Source: Actinomadura livida (GTDB lineage: Bacteria > Actinomycetota > Actinomycetes > Streptosporangiales > Streptosporangiaceae). From it: 64,000 nt of DNA. The notes under the pieces were generated by a model that was not told the DNA's origin, did not search any database, and saw only the letters and a list, made by a program, of their open reading frames with translations. The stretch spans positions 75,011 through 139,010 of the forward strand of contig NZ_BMRO01000007.1 in assembly GCF_014648675.1 (NCBI RefSeq). Direction: 5' to 3'. This document shows positions 8,971-17,507 of the stretch, piece by piece (within the stretch, counting starts at the first letter, position 1; each line of letters begins with the position of its first letter). The position numbers and the translations under genes were made by a program.

Positions 8971-10068
8971 CTACGGGCACTGCGCGGCGGCTTGGGTGAT
9001 CTCGCTGGTGAGATGGAGCTTGCCGAGGCCGTTCAGGTGAAGGTCGTCGCTGGTGAACCAGACGTCCTGGCCCTGGCTGTAGGTGTGGTGGTTCGCCGAG
9101 AGCTGGGCGAAGTCGCGGAGCTTGAAGTCGTCCGTGGCCGACGCGCTGGCCTGGGCGCGCAGCTCCTGATTGATGGATTGTGCCGCCCACGCGTAGTGCC
9201 AGGGGTCGGCGGTCCAGTAGGTCGCGAGGTTGTCGGGGCCGGTCACGAAGACCACGCACTTCCCCGACGAGCGCAGCTCGTCCAGGATCGTGCGCAGCCC
9301 GGTGATCGTGGCGTCGAGCCGGGCCTGCCGGTCGGCCTGCGTGCCCGCGAGCGCGATCCACCCCGCGTCGTTCGGGCCGAGCTCGATCACGTACCCCTGC
9401 GGGTCGTGCCGGAGCAGGCCGCGGTACTCGTCCAGCAGGTAGTTGTCGGCCTTGGCCAGCCCGGTCGCACCGGGATCGGCGACCCAGCGGCGTCCTCCGT
9501 GCCCCTCGACCTCGGCCCGCATGCCGGCGGCGGTGAGGTTGCCCTGCACGTACCCCTGAAGGTGCTGCTGGTTGTAGCTGGAGTCGTTGAGGCTCTGCGT
9601 GAGGCTGTTCCCCAGGACGGCGATCTTCGGATCACCGGCGCTCCCGTTGGCGAACGGGGCGAGATACACGGTGCACGCCCCGTCGGGGGCGACGAACCGA
9701 GGCGACAGATAGGTGACGACCGGGGTCCCGCCGATCGCCGCGAGGTCTCCCTGCTGCTGCTGGAAGGGGCCTGCGAAGGGGTTGTCCCACGCGTTCGGCG
9801 GGTGGTCCCAGCGCAGTTGCCACGTTTGCGTCGAGGCGTCGGTCCATGACCCGCCCGGGAGGGTCCGGCGCTGCAGCCCCGTGGCGTGGGCGACCGGCCC
9901 ATAACCCGAACTGGTGATTTCATAGTCGACCCGCCAGGAGACGCCCGGCCCCTCGCATGTCTGGGTGCCGGTCTCCGCGACGGCGGGCGGCGCGTTCACC
10001 AGCCCTCCGGCGGCGAGCACCGCCGCACTCGTTCCGATAGCCACTGACCTGCGGATACGCGATGTCAC
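8971..10068 (-). CDS. Secreted SGNH-type hydrolase paralogue with GNSL in block I
   Basis: A 365-residue tandem paralogue of the protein at 7841-8944, with the same layout: signal peptide MTSRIRRSVAIGTSAAVLAA, N-terminal domain from CEGPGVSWRVDY, then the SGNH domain with block III LGPNDAGW and block V SDDLHLN. Block I reads VLGNSLTQSLND, so the usual Asp before the nucleophilic serine (Ser155) is Asn154. Start: the GTG at 10068 aligns with the paralogue's start and has GAAGGCGG upstream; a longer open frame back to 10149 lacks this support. Together the two form a probable two-gene operon of extracellular hydrolases. Confidence 0.82.
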   Translation of the reverse strand: MTSRIRRSVAIGTSAAVLAAGGLVNAPPAVAETGTQTCEGPGVSWRVDYEITSSGYGPVAHATGLQRRTLPGGSWTDASTQTWQLRWDHPPNAWDNPFAGPFQQQQGDLAAIGGTPVVTYLSPRFVAPDGACTVYLAPFANGSAGDPKIAVLGNSLTQSLNDSSYNQQHLQGYVQGNLTAAGMRAEVEGHGGRRWVADPGATGLAKADNYLLDEYRGLLRHDPQGYVIELGPNDAGWIALAGTQADRQARLDATITGLRTILDELRSSGKCVVFVTGPDNLATYWTADPWHYAWAAQSINQELRAQASASATDDFKLRDFAQLSANHHTYSQGQDVWFTSDDLHLNGLGKLHLTSEITQAAAQCP

Positions 10069-10160
10069 TGGTGACCGCCTTCGTGGGGGGTTCCCGCGCT
10101 CCCACCATCCCACGAATCGTGCCACTGAATACTGGCCTAGTGCGGTCACCCCCGCGCGTG

Positions 10161-10200
10161 CGAAGGCCCCCGGAGCTCTCGGTGAGTCCGGGGGCCTTCG
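10161..10200 (-). terminator. Strong hairpin terminator after moeZ
   Basis: A perfect 14-bp stem (10161-10174 with 10187-10200, CGAAGGCCCCCGGA) with a 12-base loop, eight bases beyond the moeZ stop. It separates moeZ from the SGNH operon read on the same strand. Confidence 0.75.
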
Positions 10201-10207
10201 GATGTCC

Positions 10208-11389
10208 TCAGTAGGAGGGCTGGCTGGGGTCGATCTGCTTGACCCAGGCCAGGACGCCGCCGCCCACGTGGACCGCGTCGGCGAAGCCGGCGTTCTTCAC
10301 GACGGCCAGGGCCTCGGCGGAGCGGACGCCGGACTTGCAGTGCAGGACGATCTTCTTGTCCTGCGGCAGCCGCTCCAGGGCGGAGCCGTTGAGGAAGTCG
10401 CCCTTCGGGATCAGCGTCGCGCCCGGGATCGAGACGATCTCGTACTCGTTGGGCTCGCGGACGTCCACCAGGAAGATGTCGTCGCCGTTGTCCTGCATGG
10501 CCTTCAGGTCGGTGACGGTGATGGTGGAGTCCTGGGCGGCCTCGGCGGCCTCGTCGGAGACCGCGCCGCAGAAGGCCTCGTAGTCGTCCAGGAGCGCGGT
10601 CTGCGTCGGGTTCTTGCCGCACAGCGGGCACTCGGGGTCCTTGCGGACCTTGACCGACCGGTACGTCATCTCCAGCGCGTCGTAGATCATCAGGCGGCCG
10701 ACGAGGGGCTCGCCGATGCCGGTGAGCAGCTTGATGGCCTCGTTCACCTGGATGGAGCCGATCGAGGAGCACAGCACGCCCAGGACGCCGCCCTCAGCGC
10801 ACGACGGGACCATTCCGGGCGGCGGGGGCTCGGGGTACAGGCAGCGGTAGCACGGGCCGTGCTCGGCCCAGAAGACGGACGCCTGGCCGTCGAAGCGGTA
10901 GATGGACCCCCACACGTACGGCTTGCCCAGCAGGACGGCCGCGTCGTTCACCATGTAGCGGGTCGCGAAGTTGTCGGTGCCGTCGAGGATCAGGTCGTAG
11001 CCGGAGAAGATGTCCATGACGTTGTCGTTGTCGAGCGCGGTGTCGTGCACGACCACGTCGATCAGCGGGTTGATCTCACGGACGGTCTCGGCGGCGGACT
11101 CGACCTTCGGCTTGCCGAGGGACGACTGCCGGTGGATGATCTGCCGCTGCAGGTTCGACTCGTCGACGACGTCGAAGTCGATGACGCCGAGGGTGCCGAT
11201 GCCCGCGGCGGCGAGGTAGAGCAGGGCGGGGGAGCCGAGCCCGCCGGCACCCACGACCAGGACCTTGGAGTTCTTCAGTCGCTTCTGCCCGGACATGCCC
11301 ACGTCGGGGATGATCAGGTGTCGCGAGTAGCGGTTGACCTCGTCGCGGGTGAGCTCCGCTGCGGGCTCGACCAGAGGTGGCAACGACAC
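10208..11389 (-). CDS. moeZ: Adenylyltransferase/sulfurtransferase MoeZ
   Basis: A 393-residue two-domain protein. The N-terminal E1-like (ThiF/MoeB) domain has the ATP site GAGGLGS (residues 47-53), DFDVVDESNLQRQ, DGTDNFATRY, and zinc-type CxxC pairs in CYRCLYPE and CPLCGK. The C-terminal rhodanese domain has the active loop CKSGVRS with Cys351. MoeZ adenylates and then thiocarboxylates ubiquitin-like sulfur carriers (MoaD, CysO, ThiS types) for molybdopterin, cysteine or thio-natural-product synthesis. Start: the GTG at 11389 is preceded by AGGAG at eight bases and yields MSLPPLVEPAAELT, the usual MoeZ beginning; the upstream ATG at 11455 would add an atypical acidic leader. No sulfur carrier gene is adjacent. 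Confidence 0.92.
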   Translation of the reverse strand: MSLPPLVEPAAELTRDEVNRYSRHLIIPDVGMSGQKRLKNSKVLVVGAGGLGSPALLYLAAAGIGTLGVIDFDVVDESNLQRQIIHRQSSLGKPKVESAAETVREINPLIDVVVHDTALDNDNVMDIFSGYDLILDGTDNFATRYMVNDAAVLLGKPYVWGSIYRFDGQASVFWAEHGPCYRCLYPEPPPPGMVPSCAEGGVLGVLCSSIGSIQVNEAIKLLTGIGEPLVGRLMIYDALEMTYRSVKVRKDPECPLCGKNPTQTALLDDYEAFCGAVSDEAAEAAQDSTITVTDLKAMQDNGDDIFLVDVREPNEYEIVSIPGATLIPKGDFLNGSALERLPQDKKIVLHCKSGVRSAEALAVVKNAGFADAVHVGGGVLAWVKQIDPSQPSY

Positions 11390-11553
11390 GGTGGGTGCTC
11401 CTGTGCTGACGTACGGCTGAGGTAGGGCGGGGACGTCTTCGTCCTCATCCCGCACAACCTTGCCATGTGCCGCCGCATTCCCGGGCGGCGGCGCGGCCGC
11501 GACGCCGTCCGCCCCCCGATGTCAGGGCGTAATGTCGCGAAGCACAGTTAATC

Positions 11554-12423
11554 TTGACTGTTGTGGCATTCCTGCCTCCCTCCCAGCAGCCGCCCCCTCC
11601 GCGGCCTCCGGGCATGCCCGGGGGGCCGCCGGCCGGTCCGTACCAGGGTCCGCCGGGTCCGCCGCCCGCCCCGCGGGTGACCGTGCTCGGCCTGCGCGGA
11701 CGGCAGTGGATGGTCGTCGCGCTCGTCGTCGGATGCTGCTACCTGGTCACCACCGGCATCTCCTTCACCGGCGCCTGGACGACCCTCAACCGCGAGCCCA
11801 CCACCGCCGAGCTGCAGCGGGCCGCGAACAAGGAGGTCGCGCAGCGGTGGCGGGCGTGGCCCGCGCAGCGCGTCTTCCCCGGGCGGATCCCCTACGTGCC
11901 GGGGAGGGGGCACACCGAGTACGCGTCCCGGACGGGCATCGTCCCGGACACCGGCTGCGGCCAGGCCGCCGAGCCCGAGATCGCCGAGATCGTCGGCAGG
12001 CACGGCTGCAAGGCCGTCCTGCGCGCCACCTACGTCGACGAGCTCGAAGGCGTCGCCGTCACGGTCGGCGTCGTGGTCTTCGCCGACCCGTTCAAGGCCG
12101 ACAGGGCGTACAAGGAACTGCCCCGGTCGAAGAACTCGCAGGGGAGCGGCTCGGTCAGTCCCGCACTGCACGCGGCGCCGTTCCCTGGGACCGCGTCGGC
12201 CCGGTTCATCGACGACGCCCGGCAGGACCGAACCGTCGACCGCGCCGGCCCGTACGTGGTGCTGACGACGTCCGGGCAGACCGACGGCCGCCCGGCGTCG
12301 GCGGTCAAGAAGAAGCGGCCGGGCGCGCCGTTCGCGGTGGCGCCGCAGCTCGGGCACGCGATCGCGCGGGCGCTGGCCGCCAAGTCGCTGCCCGACTGCT
12401 CCAGGCCCGAGTGGCAGTGCTGA
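11554..12423 (+). CDS. Proline-rich single-pass membrane protein, unknown function
   Basis: About 289 residues. A Pro/Gly-rich cytoplasmic N-terminus (SQQPPPPRPPGMPGGPPAGP and on, to about residue 45) precedes one membrane segment (WMVVALVVGCCYLVTTGISF) and an extracellular domain with four cysteines (TGCGQ, HGCKAV, PDCSRPEWQC). I do not recognise the extracellular domain. The start is uncertain: TTG at 11554 or GTG at 11563, with no clear ribosome binding site at either. It lies 23 bp upstream of the mycosin-like protease and is probably in the same transcript. The Pro-rich tail plus membrane anchor resembles other actinobacterial cell-envelope proteins. Confidence 0.7.
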   Translation: MTVVAFLPPSQQPPPPRPPGMPGGPPAGPYQGPPGPPPAPRVTVLGLRGRQWMVVALVVGCCYLVTTGISFTGAWTTLNREPTTAELQRAANKEVAQRWRAWPAQRVFPGRIPYVPGRGHTEYASRTGIVPDTGCGQAAEPEIAEIVGRHGCKAVLRATYVDELEGVAVTVGVVVFADPFKADRAYKELPRSKNSQGSGSVSPALHAAPFPGTASARFIDDARQDRTVDRAGPYVVLTTSGQTDGRPASAVKKKRPGAPFAVAPQLGHAIARALAAKSLPDCSRPEWQC

Positions 12424-12446
12424 CGGGAGACGGGACGGGAAGGGCG

Positions 12447-13766
12447 ATGAGGGGATTGCGGAGGGCCGCGGGCGCCGTGGCCGCGGTGGCACTGGCCGGG
12501 GTGTGGCTCGCGCCCGTCCCTGCCCACGCCGACGTGATCCGCGACTCGCAGGGACCCGTCCTCGTCACGCTCGGCATGGAGACCGCCTGGAAGGTCACCA
12601 AGGGCGACGGCGTGACCGTCGCCGTCCTCGACAGCGGTGTCGACGCGAACCACCCGGATCTGAAGGGGTCGGTCACCACCGGCCCCAACATGATCAAGGA
12701 GATCGACGACGGAGCCGCCCCCCTGCGGGTGCACGGCACCGCGATGGCGTCGCTGATCGCCGGGCACGGCCACGGCCCCGGCGGCCGCGACGGCGTCATC
12801 GGGATGGCGCCGGAGGCCAGCGTCCTGTCCATCCGGGTGATCGCCGAGGAGGGGGACGAGAACTACCGGCGCTTCCGGACCACCGACGAGGCCGAGGACG
12901 CGCTGGCGCGCGGCATCCGCTACGCCGTCGACCACGGCGCCGACGTGATCAACCTCTCGCTCGGCGGGCCCGGCGCGGGCGACGGGGACCGCGCCGCCAT
13001 CGGCTACGCCATCGGCAAGGGCGTGGTGGTCGTCGCCGCGGTCGGCAACGACGGGGACAAGGAGCGCTTCCGCGACGAGGACGGATTCACCCGGTACTCC
13101 TACCCGGCGTCCTATCCGGGCGTCATCGCGGTCGCCGCGACCAGACTGGACGGGACCCGCGCGGAGTTCTCGAACCGCAACTACTCCGTCCTGCTGTCCG
13201 CGCCGGGCCAGGGCCTGGTCGCCGCCCGACCCGGCGACGGGTACCACGTCAGCAGCGGGACCAGCGACTCCACCGCGCTCGTCTCCGGGATCGCCGCGCT
13301 GATCCGCGCCAGGTACCCCGACCTCCCGCCCGCGCTGGTCTCCCAGGCACTGATCGAGAGCACCGGGAACGGCCGCTCCCGCGATTACGACGCGGGGCTC
13401 GGGTTCGGCACGGTGCACGCGTCCCGCGCCCTCGCGGCGGCCGGAGCCCTGTCCTCCGCCGATGCCCGGGCGGACGAGGACAAGCCGGCCGGGCAGCGGT
13501 TCGGGGCGGACCCCGGCCCGGTGGAGGTCATCGAGCGGCCCGCCTGGGTCCGCCCGCTGATCATCGTGATCGTGCTGGCCGGGATCGGCGGGACGGCCGC
13601 CGCGGGCGCGATCTCGCTGGCGTTCCGGCGCCGCCACCCGAAGCCGCCGCCCCGGCCGCCGGCCGCCGAGCCGCCGAGGAGGGGGCCGGGGACGGGCGGC
13701 CCGCCGATGAGCGGGCGGCCGTTCACGCCGTACGGTCCGCCCTACGGTGGCGGCGGGAGGCGTTGA
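12447..13766 (+). CDS. Membrane-anchored S8 (subtilisin-like) serine protease, mycosin-like
   Basis: A 439-residue secreted protease: signal peptide (to about PAHAD at 29), catalytic Asp62 in VAVLDSGVD, His96 in RVHGTAMASLIAG, oxyanion Asn201 in AAVGNDGD, and Ser273 in SSGTSDSTALVSG. A membrane segment follows at WVRPLIIVIVLAGIGG, then a Pro/Arg-rich cytoplasmic tail. This order matches mycosins (MycP) of type VII secretion systems, but no ESX core genes are in the window. The Pro usually found in the GTSxAxP serine motif is replaced (GTSDSTAL). The ATG at 12447 is preceded by GGGAAGGG. Probably translated with the proline-rich membrane protein before it. Confidence 0.88.
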   Translation: MRGLRRAAGAVAAVALAGVWLAPVPAHADVIRDSQGPVLVTLGMETAWKVTKGDGVTVAVLDSGVDANHPDLKGSVTTGPNMIKEIDDGAAPLRVHGTAMASLIAGHGHGPGGRDGVIGMAPEASVLSIRVIAEEGDENYRRFRTTDEAEDALARGIRYAVDHGADVINLSLGGPGAGDGDRAAIGYAIGKGVVVVAAVGNDGDKERFRDEDGFTRYSYPASYPGVIAVAATRLDGTRAEFSNRNYSVLLSAPGQGLVAARPGDGYHVSSGTSDSTALVSGIAALIRARYPDLPPALVSQALIESTGNGRSRDYDAGLGFGTVHASRALAAAGALSSADARADEDKPAGQRFGADPGPVEVIERPAWVRPLIIVIVLAGIGGTAAAGAISLAFRRRHPKPPPRPPAAEPPRRGPGTGGPPMSGRPFTPYGPPYGGGGRR

Positions 13767-13783
13767 GCGGCCAGAATCGGCGG

Positions 13784-14092
13784 GTGCGCGCAGAACCTGA
13801 CGAGTTCGCCGAGGCCGTCCTGGACGCGGTCGAGCTGATCCCGCCGGGCCGCGTCCTCTCCTACGGCGACGTCGCCGAACTGGTCGGGCGCGGCGGGCCC
13901 CGCCAGGTCGGGCGCGTCATGTCCCTGTACGGGGGCGGCGTCCCGTGGTGGCGGGTCATCCGGGCGGACGGGAGCCCGCCCGCGTGCCACGAGGGACGCG
14001 CCCACGAGCACTACCGCGCCGAGGGGACCCCGCTGCGCCCCGGCGGCCGCCGCGTCGACATGGCCCGGGCCCGCTGGTCCGGCCCCTCCTGA
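13784..14092 (+). CDS. Alkyltransferase-like (ATL) DNA repair protein, MGMT family
   Basis: About 102 residues corresponding to the DNA-binding domain of O6-methylguanine-DNA methyltransferase. The helix-turn-helix region IPPGRVLSYGDVAELVGRGG and QVGRVMSLYGGG are typical. The alkyl-accepting PCHR motif is replaced by PWWRVIRADG, so the cysteine is a tryptophan: this is an ATL protein, which binds O6-alkylguanine without removing the alkyl group and flags it to nucleotide excision repair. The GTG at 13784 is used; a TTG at 13763 overlapping the protease stop is an alternative. The following genes encode recombination helicase-nucleases, so the context is DNA repair. Confidence 0.88.
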   Translation: MRAEPDEFAEAVLDAVELIPPGRVLSYGDVAELVGRGGPRQVGRVMSLYGGGVPWWRVIRADGSPPACHEGRAHEHYRAEGTPLRPGGRRVDMARARWSGPS

Positions 14093-14185
14093 CCCACACG
14101 GTCCCTCCGCCGCCGCGAGACCACCTTCGCGACATGCGTGCGTTGTGGTCAGAACAGTCACGGTGATCTGTTCCAATGAACTGTT

Positions 14186-17100
14186 GTGCCGTCTGCTTCC
14201 TACCGTCTCGTGCGCCGCGCGGGCCCCGCGCGGGCCGTCCCGCCCGTGCTCGACGCGCAGCAGCGGCGGGTGGTGGAGCATGCCGGCGGGCCGATGCTGG
14301 TGCTCGCGGGGCCGGGCACCGGGAAGACGACGACGATCGTCGAGGCCGTCGTCGACCGCATCGAGAACCGGGGCGCCGACCCGGAGCGCGTCCTCGTCCT
14401 GACGTTCAGCCGCAAGGCGGCCGGGGAGCTGCGGGAGCGCATCACAGGGCGGCTGCACCGCACCACGCGGACACCTCTCGCGCTCACCTTCCACAGCTAC
14501 GCCTACGCGCTGCTCAGGCGGGACGCCGTCCTGAACGAAGAGCCCGCGCCGCGGCTGCTGTCCGGGCCGGAGCAGCTTCTTGAGGTGCGGCGCCTGCTGG
14601 AGGGCGAGTTGGCGGACGGGGCGCGCGACTGGCCGGAGCGGCTGAGAGCCGCCCTGGCCACCCGAGGGTTCGCCGAGGAACTGCGCGACTTCAGCCTGCG
14701 CGCGGCGGAACGGCAGTACTACGCCGAAGACCTCGTCGCGCTCGGCCGCATGCGCGGGCGCGACGACTGGCCCGCCATCGGCGGGTTCATTGAGCGGTAC
14801 GCCGACCGGTTCGCGCTGGACCCCGTCCCCACCTACGACTACGGCGAGCTGATCCACATGGCCGCCGCGATGCTGGCGGACGAGGAGGTGCGCATCCGCG
14901 AGCGCAACGCCTACGACGTCGTGTTCGTGGACGAGTACCAGGACACCGACCCCGCGCAGGAGGCCCTGCTGCACCACCTCGCGGGGGAGGGCCGCGACCT
15001 CGTCGTCGTCGGCGACCCCGACCAGTCGATCTACGGGTTCCGCGGCGCCGACGTGCGCGGCATCCAGGAGTTCCCCAACCGCTTCCTCACGCTGGACGGC
15101 GACCCCGCGCCGGTCGTCGCGCTGCGGACGTGCCGCCGGATGGGCCCGGAGATCCTCGCCGCGTCCCGCCGCATCGCGCGCCGCCTGCCCGCGGGCACGG
15201 CGGGCGCGGCCGAGCACCGCGCGCTCCACCCGGTGGAGGAACTGGAGGACGGCGAAGTCCGCGCTGCTTCTGTCAGGGGGGGCGACCCCCCTGGACCCCC
15301 CGATGAAGTGCGCGCTGCTTCTGTCAGGGGGGGCGACCCCCCTGGACCCCCCGATGAAGTGCGCGCGGTGATCGCCGACTCCGAAAGCCAGGAATCCGCC
15401 CTGGTGGCCGACGAACTGCGCCGCGCGCACCTGCTCGACGGCGTCCCGTGGTCGCGGATGGCGGTGCTCGTGCGGAGCGCCGTGCGGCAGGTCCCGGTGC
15501 TGCGGCGCGCACTCGCCCAGGCCGGTGTGCCGGTGGTCGTCGCGGGCGACGAGGTCCCCCTGATCGGTGAGCCCGCCGTCCGCCCGTTCCTGATCCTGCT
15601 GCGCGCGGCCTTGAAGAAGGACTACCTGGACGAGGTCGTCGCAGAGGACCTGCTGACCGGGCCGCTGGGCAGGGCGGACGCACTCGCCATGCGGAGACTG
15701 AAGCGGGCCCTGCGCGACCTGGAGGAGCTGTCGGGCGGGCAGCGTCCCCTCGGGGAACTGCTGATCGCGGCGGTGAACGACCCGCGTGAGCTCGTGCTCG
15801 TCCACGAGAGGGTCCGCGCGCCGGCCGAACGGGTCGCGCACCTCATCGAGGTGGCGCGGCGCAGCGCCCACGACGGCGGCACCGCCGAGGACGTGCTGTG
15901 GGCCGTGTGGAAGGAGAGCGGCCAGGCCGACGTGCTGCTGGAGCAGAGCGCCAAGGGCGGGACGCGCGGCGCGGCGGCCGACCGCGACCTCGACGCCGTC
16001 GTGGCGCTGTTCGACCATGCCGCCCGGTTCGTGGACCGGCTGCCCCAGGCCGGGCCGGAGCTGTTCGTCGACAACATCGCGTCCCAGGAGATCGCCGGTG
16101 ACACGCTCGCCGAGCAGGCGCCCCAGGGGGAGGCCGTCCGCATCCTCACCGCGCACCGCTCCAAGGGCCTCGAATGGGACGTCGTCGTGGTCGCCGGCGT
16201 CCAGGAGGGCGTGTGGCCCGACCTCCGGCTGCGCGGGTCGCTGCTGGGCGTCGAGGAGATGGTGGAGCACGCCGCGGGTTCCGAGGCGGACGGCGAGGTC
16301 GTGGCCGGCGCCTCCATGGCGGCGAAGATGCTGGACGAGGAGCGCCGCCTGTTCTACGTGGCCGTCACGCGCGCCCGGCGGCGGCTCGTCGTCACGGCCG
16401 TCGGGGGCGACGACACCGAGGAGCGCCCGTCCCGGTTCCTGAACGAGCTCCTCCCCGGCGCGATCGAGCGGTCGCAGCTGGACGAGCGGACGCGGTGGCT
16501 CTCGCTGTCCGCGCTGGTCGCCGACCTGCGCTCCGCCGTCGCCGACCCGTCCCGCCCGGAGCCGCTGCGGCGCGCCGCGGCCGCGCACCTGGCGCGGCTG
16601 GCCCGCGCGGGCGTGCGGGGCGCGCGGCCGGAGAACTGGTACGCCATCACCGCCCTGTCCGACGACGGGCCCGCGTTCGCCGGCGACGAGCCCATCACGA
16701 TCTCCCCGTCGCAGGTCGAGACGTTCACCACCTGCGGGCTGCGCTGGCTGCTGGCCTCGGCGGTCGGCGCGCAGGAGGGCGGCCCCAACGAGTACAGCAC
16801 GATGGGCAAGGTCGTCCACGCCGTCGCCGAGATGGCCGGCACCGACGACGGCGTCGACGAGGTCCACGTCGCGCAGCGGCTCGACGAGATCTGGAACGAC
16901 CTGGAGTTCCGCAGCTCCTGGTACTCCGAGAAGCAGCGCGAGCAGGCCGCCCGGATGGTGGACAAGTTCCTCTCCTGGCACCGCGACAACCCCAACGAGG
17001 TCGTCGCGCTGGAGGAGTCGTTCAAGGTCGACCTCGGCCGCGTGGTCATCAAGGGCCGCATCGACCGCGCCGAGCGCGACGAGCAGGGCCGCGCCGTCAT

Positions 17101-17461
17101 CATCGACGTCAAGACCTCGTCCACCGCCGTCCCCAAGGACGACCTGGCGCGCCACCCGCAGCTCGGCGTCTACCAGTACGCGGTGATGCTCGGCGCGTTC
17201 GAGCGGCACGGCCTGATCGAACCCGGCGGTGCCAAGCTCGTCCAGGTCGGCAAGGCCGCGTTCGCCGCGAAGGCGCGCGAGCAGGCGCAGCCGCCGCCCG
17301 CCGACGACGCGGACCCCGAGTGGCCCAAGAAGCTGATCGAGCTCGTCGCGACCGGCATGGCCGGCGACGTGTTCCAGGCGAGGGCGAACGACAAGTGTCG
17401 CACCTGTCCCGTACGCTCGTGCTGCCCCGTCCATGACGAGGGCGGCCAGGTAGGTGAGTAG
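14186..17461 (+). CDS. adnA: AdnA-like UvrD-family helicase-nuclease subunit
   Basis: 1091 residues. The N-terminal superfamily 1A motor has Walker A GPGTGKTT (42-49), VLTFSRKAAGEL, the DEYQD Walker B, GDPDQSIYGFRG, and the late motifs TAHRSKGLEWD and VAVTRARRRL. The C-terminal RecB/Cas4-type nuclease has IIDVKTSS and LGVYQY. Cysteines in FTTCGLRW and CRTCPVRSCC look like a four-Cys iron-sulfur site, as known in AddB/Cas4-type nucleases. Size, architecture and the paired downstream gene match mycobacterial AdnA, which with AdnB resects double-strand breaks. The gene contains an in-frame 51-bp tandem repeat (residues 357-390). The start is a GTG at 14186. Confidence 0.9.
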   Translation: MPSASYRLVRRAGPARAVPPVLDAQQRRVVEHAGGPMLVLAGPGTGKTTTIVEAVVDRIENRGADPERVLVLTFSRKAAGELRERITGRLHRTTRTPLALTFHSYAYALLRRDAVLNEEPAPRLLSGPEQLLEVRRLLEGELADGARDWPERLRAALATRGFAEELRDFSLRAAERQYYAEDLVALGRMRGRDDWPAIGGFIERYADRFALDPVPTYDYGELIHMAAAMLADEEVRIRERNAYDVVFVDEYQDTDPAQEALLHHLAGEGRDLVVVGDPDQSIYGFRGADVRGIQEFPNRFLTLDGDPAPVVALRTCRRMGPEILAASRRIARRLPAGTAGAAEHRALHPVEELEDGEVRAASVRGGDPPGPPDEVRAASVRGGDPPGPPDEVRAVIADSESQESALVADELRRAHLLDGVPWSRMAVLVRSAVRQVPVLRRALAQAGVPVVVAGDEVPLIGEPAVRPFLILLRAALKKDYLDEVVAEDLLTGPLGRADALAMRRLKRALRDLEELSGGQRPLGELLIAAVNDPRELVLVHERVRAPAERVAHLIEVARRSAHDGGTAEDVLWAVWKESGQADVLLEQSAKGGTRGAAADRDLDAVVALFDHAARFVDRLPQAGPELFVDNIASQEIAGDTLAEQAPQGEAVRILTAHRSKGLEWDVVVVAGVQEGVWPDLRLRGSLLGVEEMVEHAAGSEADGEVVAGASMAAKMLDEERRLFYVAVTRARRRLVVTAVGGDDTEERPSRFLNELLPGAIERSQLDERTRWLSLSALVADLRSAVADPSRPEPLRRAAAAHLARLARAGVRGARPENWYAITALSDDGPAFAGDEPITISPSQVETFTTCGLRWLLASAVGAQEGGPNEYSTMGKVVHAVAEMAGTDDGVDEVHVAQRLDEIWNDLEFRSSWYSEKQREQAARMVDKFLSWHRDNPNEVVALEESFKVDLGRVVIKGRIDRAERDEQGRAVIIDVKTSSTAVPKDDLARHPQLGVYQYAVMLGAFERHGLIEPGGAKLVQVGKAAFAAKAREQAQPPPADDADPEWPKKLIELVATGMAGDVFQARANDKCRTCPVRSCCPVHDEGGQVGE
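15254..15355 (+). repeat. In-frame 51-bp tandem repeat inside adnA
   Basis: Two adjacent 51-bp copies (15254-15304 and 15305-15355), differing at one visible base, followed by the first bases of a third. Each contains a G-run/C-run hairpin (CAGGGGGG, loop GCGA, CCCCCCTG) and then GGACCCCCC. Each encodes 17 residues, EVRAASVRGGDPPGPPD, between the first and second motor halves of AdnA. The length is a multiple of three, so the frame is kept. Confidence 0.9.
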
Positions 17462-17507
17462 CCAGGCAGGCGAGTAGCCGTCAGGCACCGGGCTCGGGGG
17501 GAGTGGG

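Noticed and set aside
12447..13766. Assignment of the S8 protease as MycP of a type VII secretion system.
   Set aside because: No EccB, EccC, EccD, EccE or EsxAB-like gene is present in the window, so only mycosin-like can be claimed.
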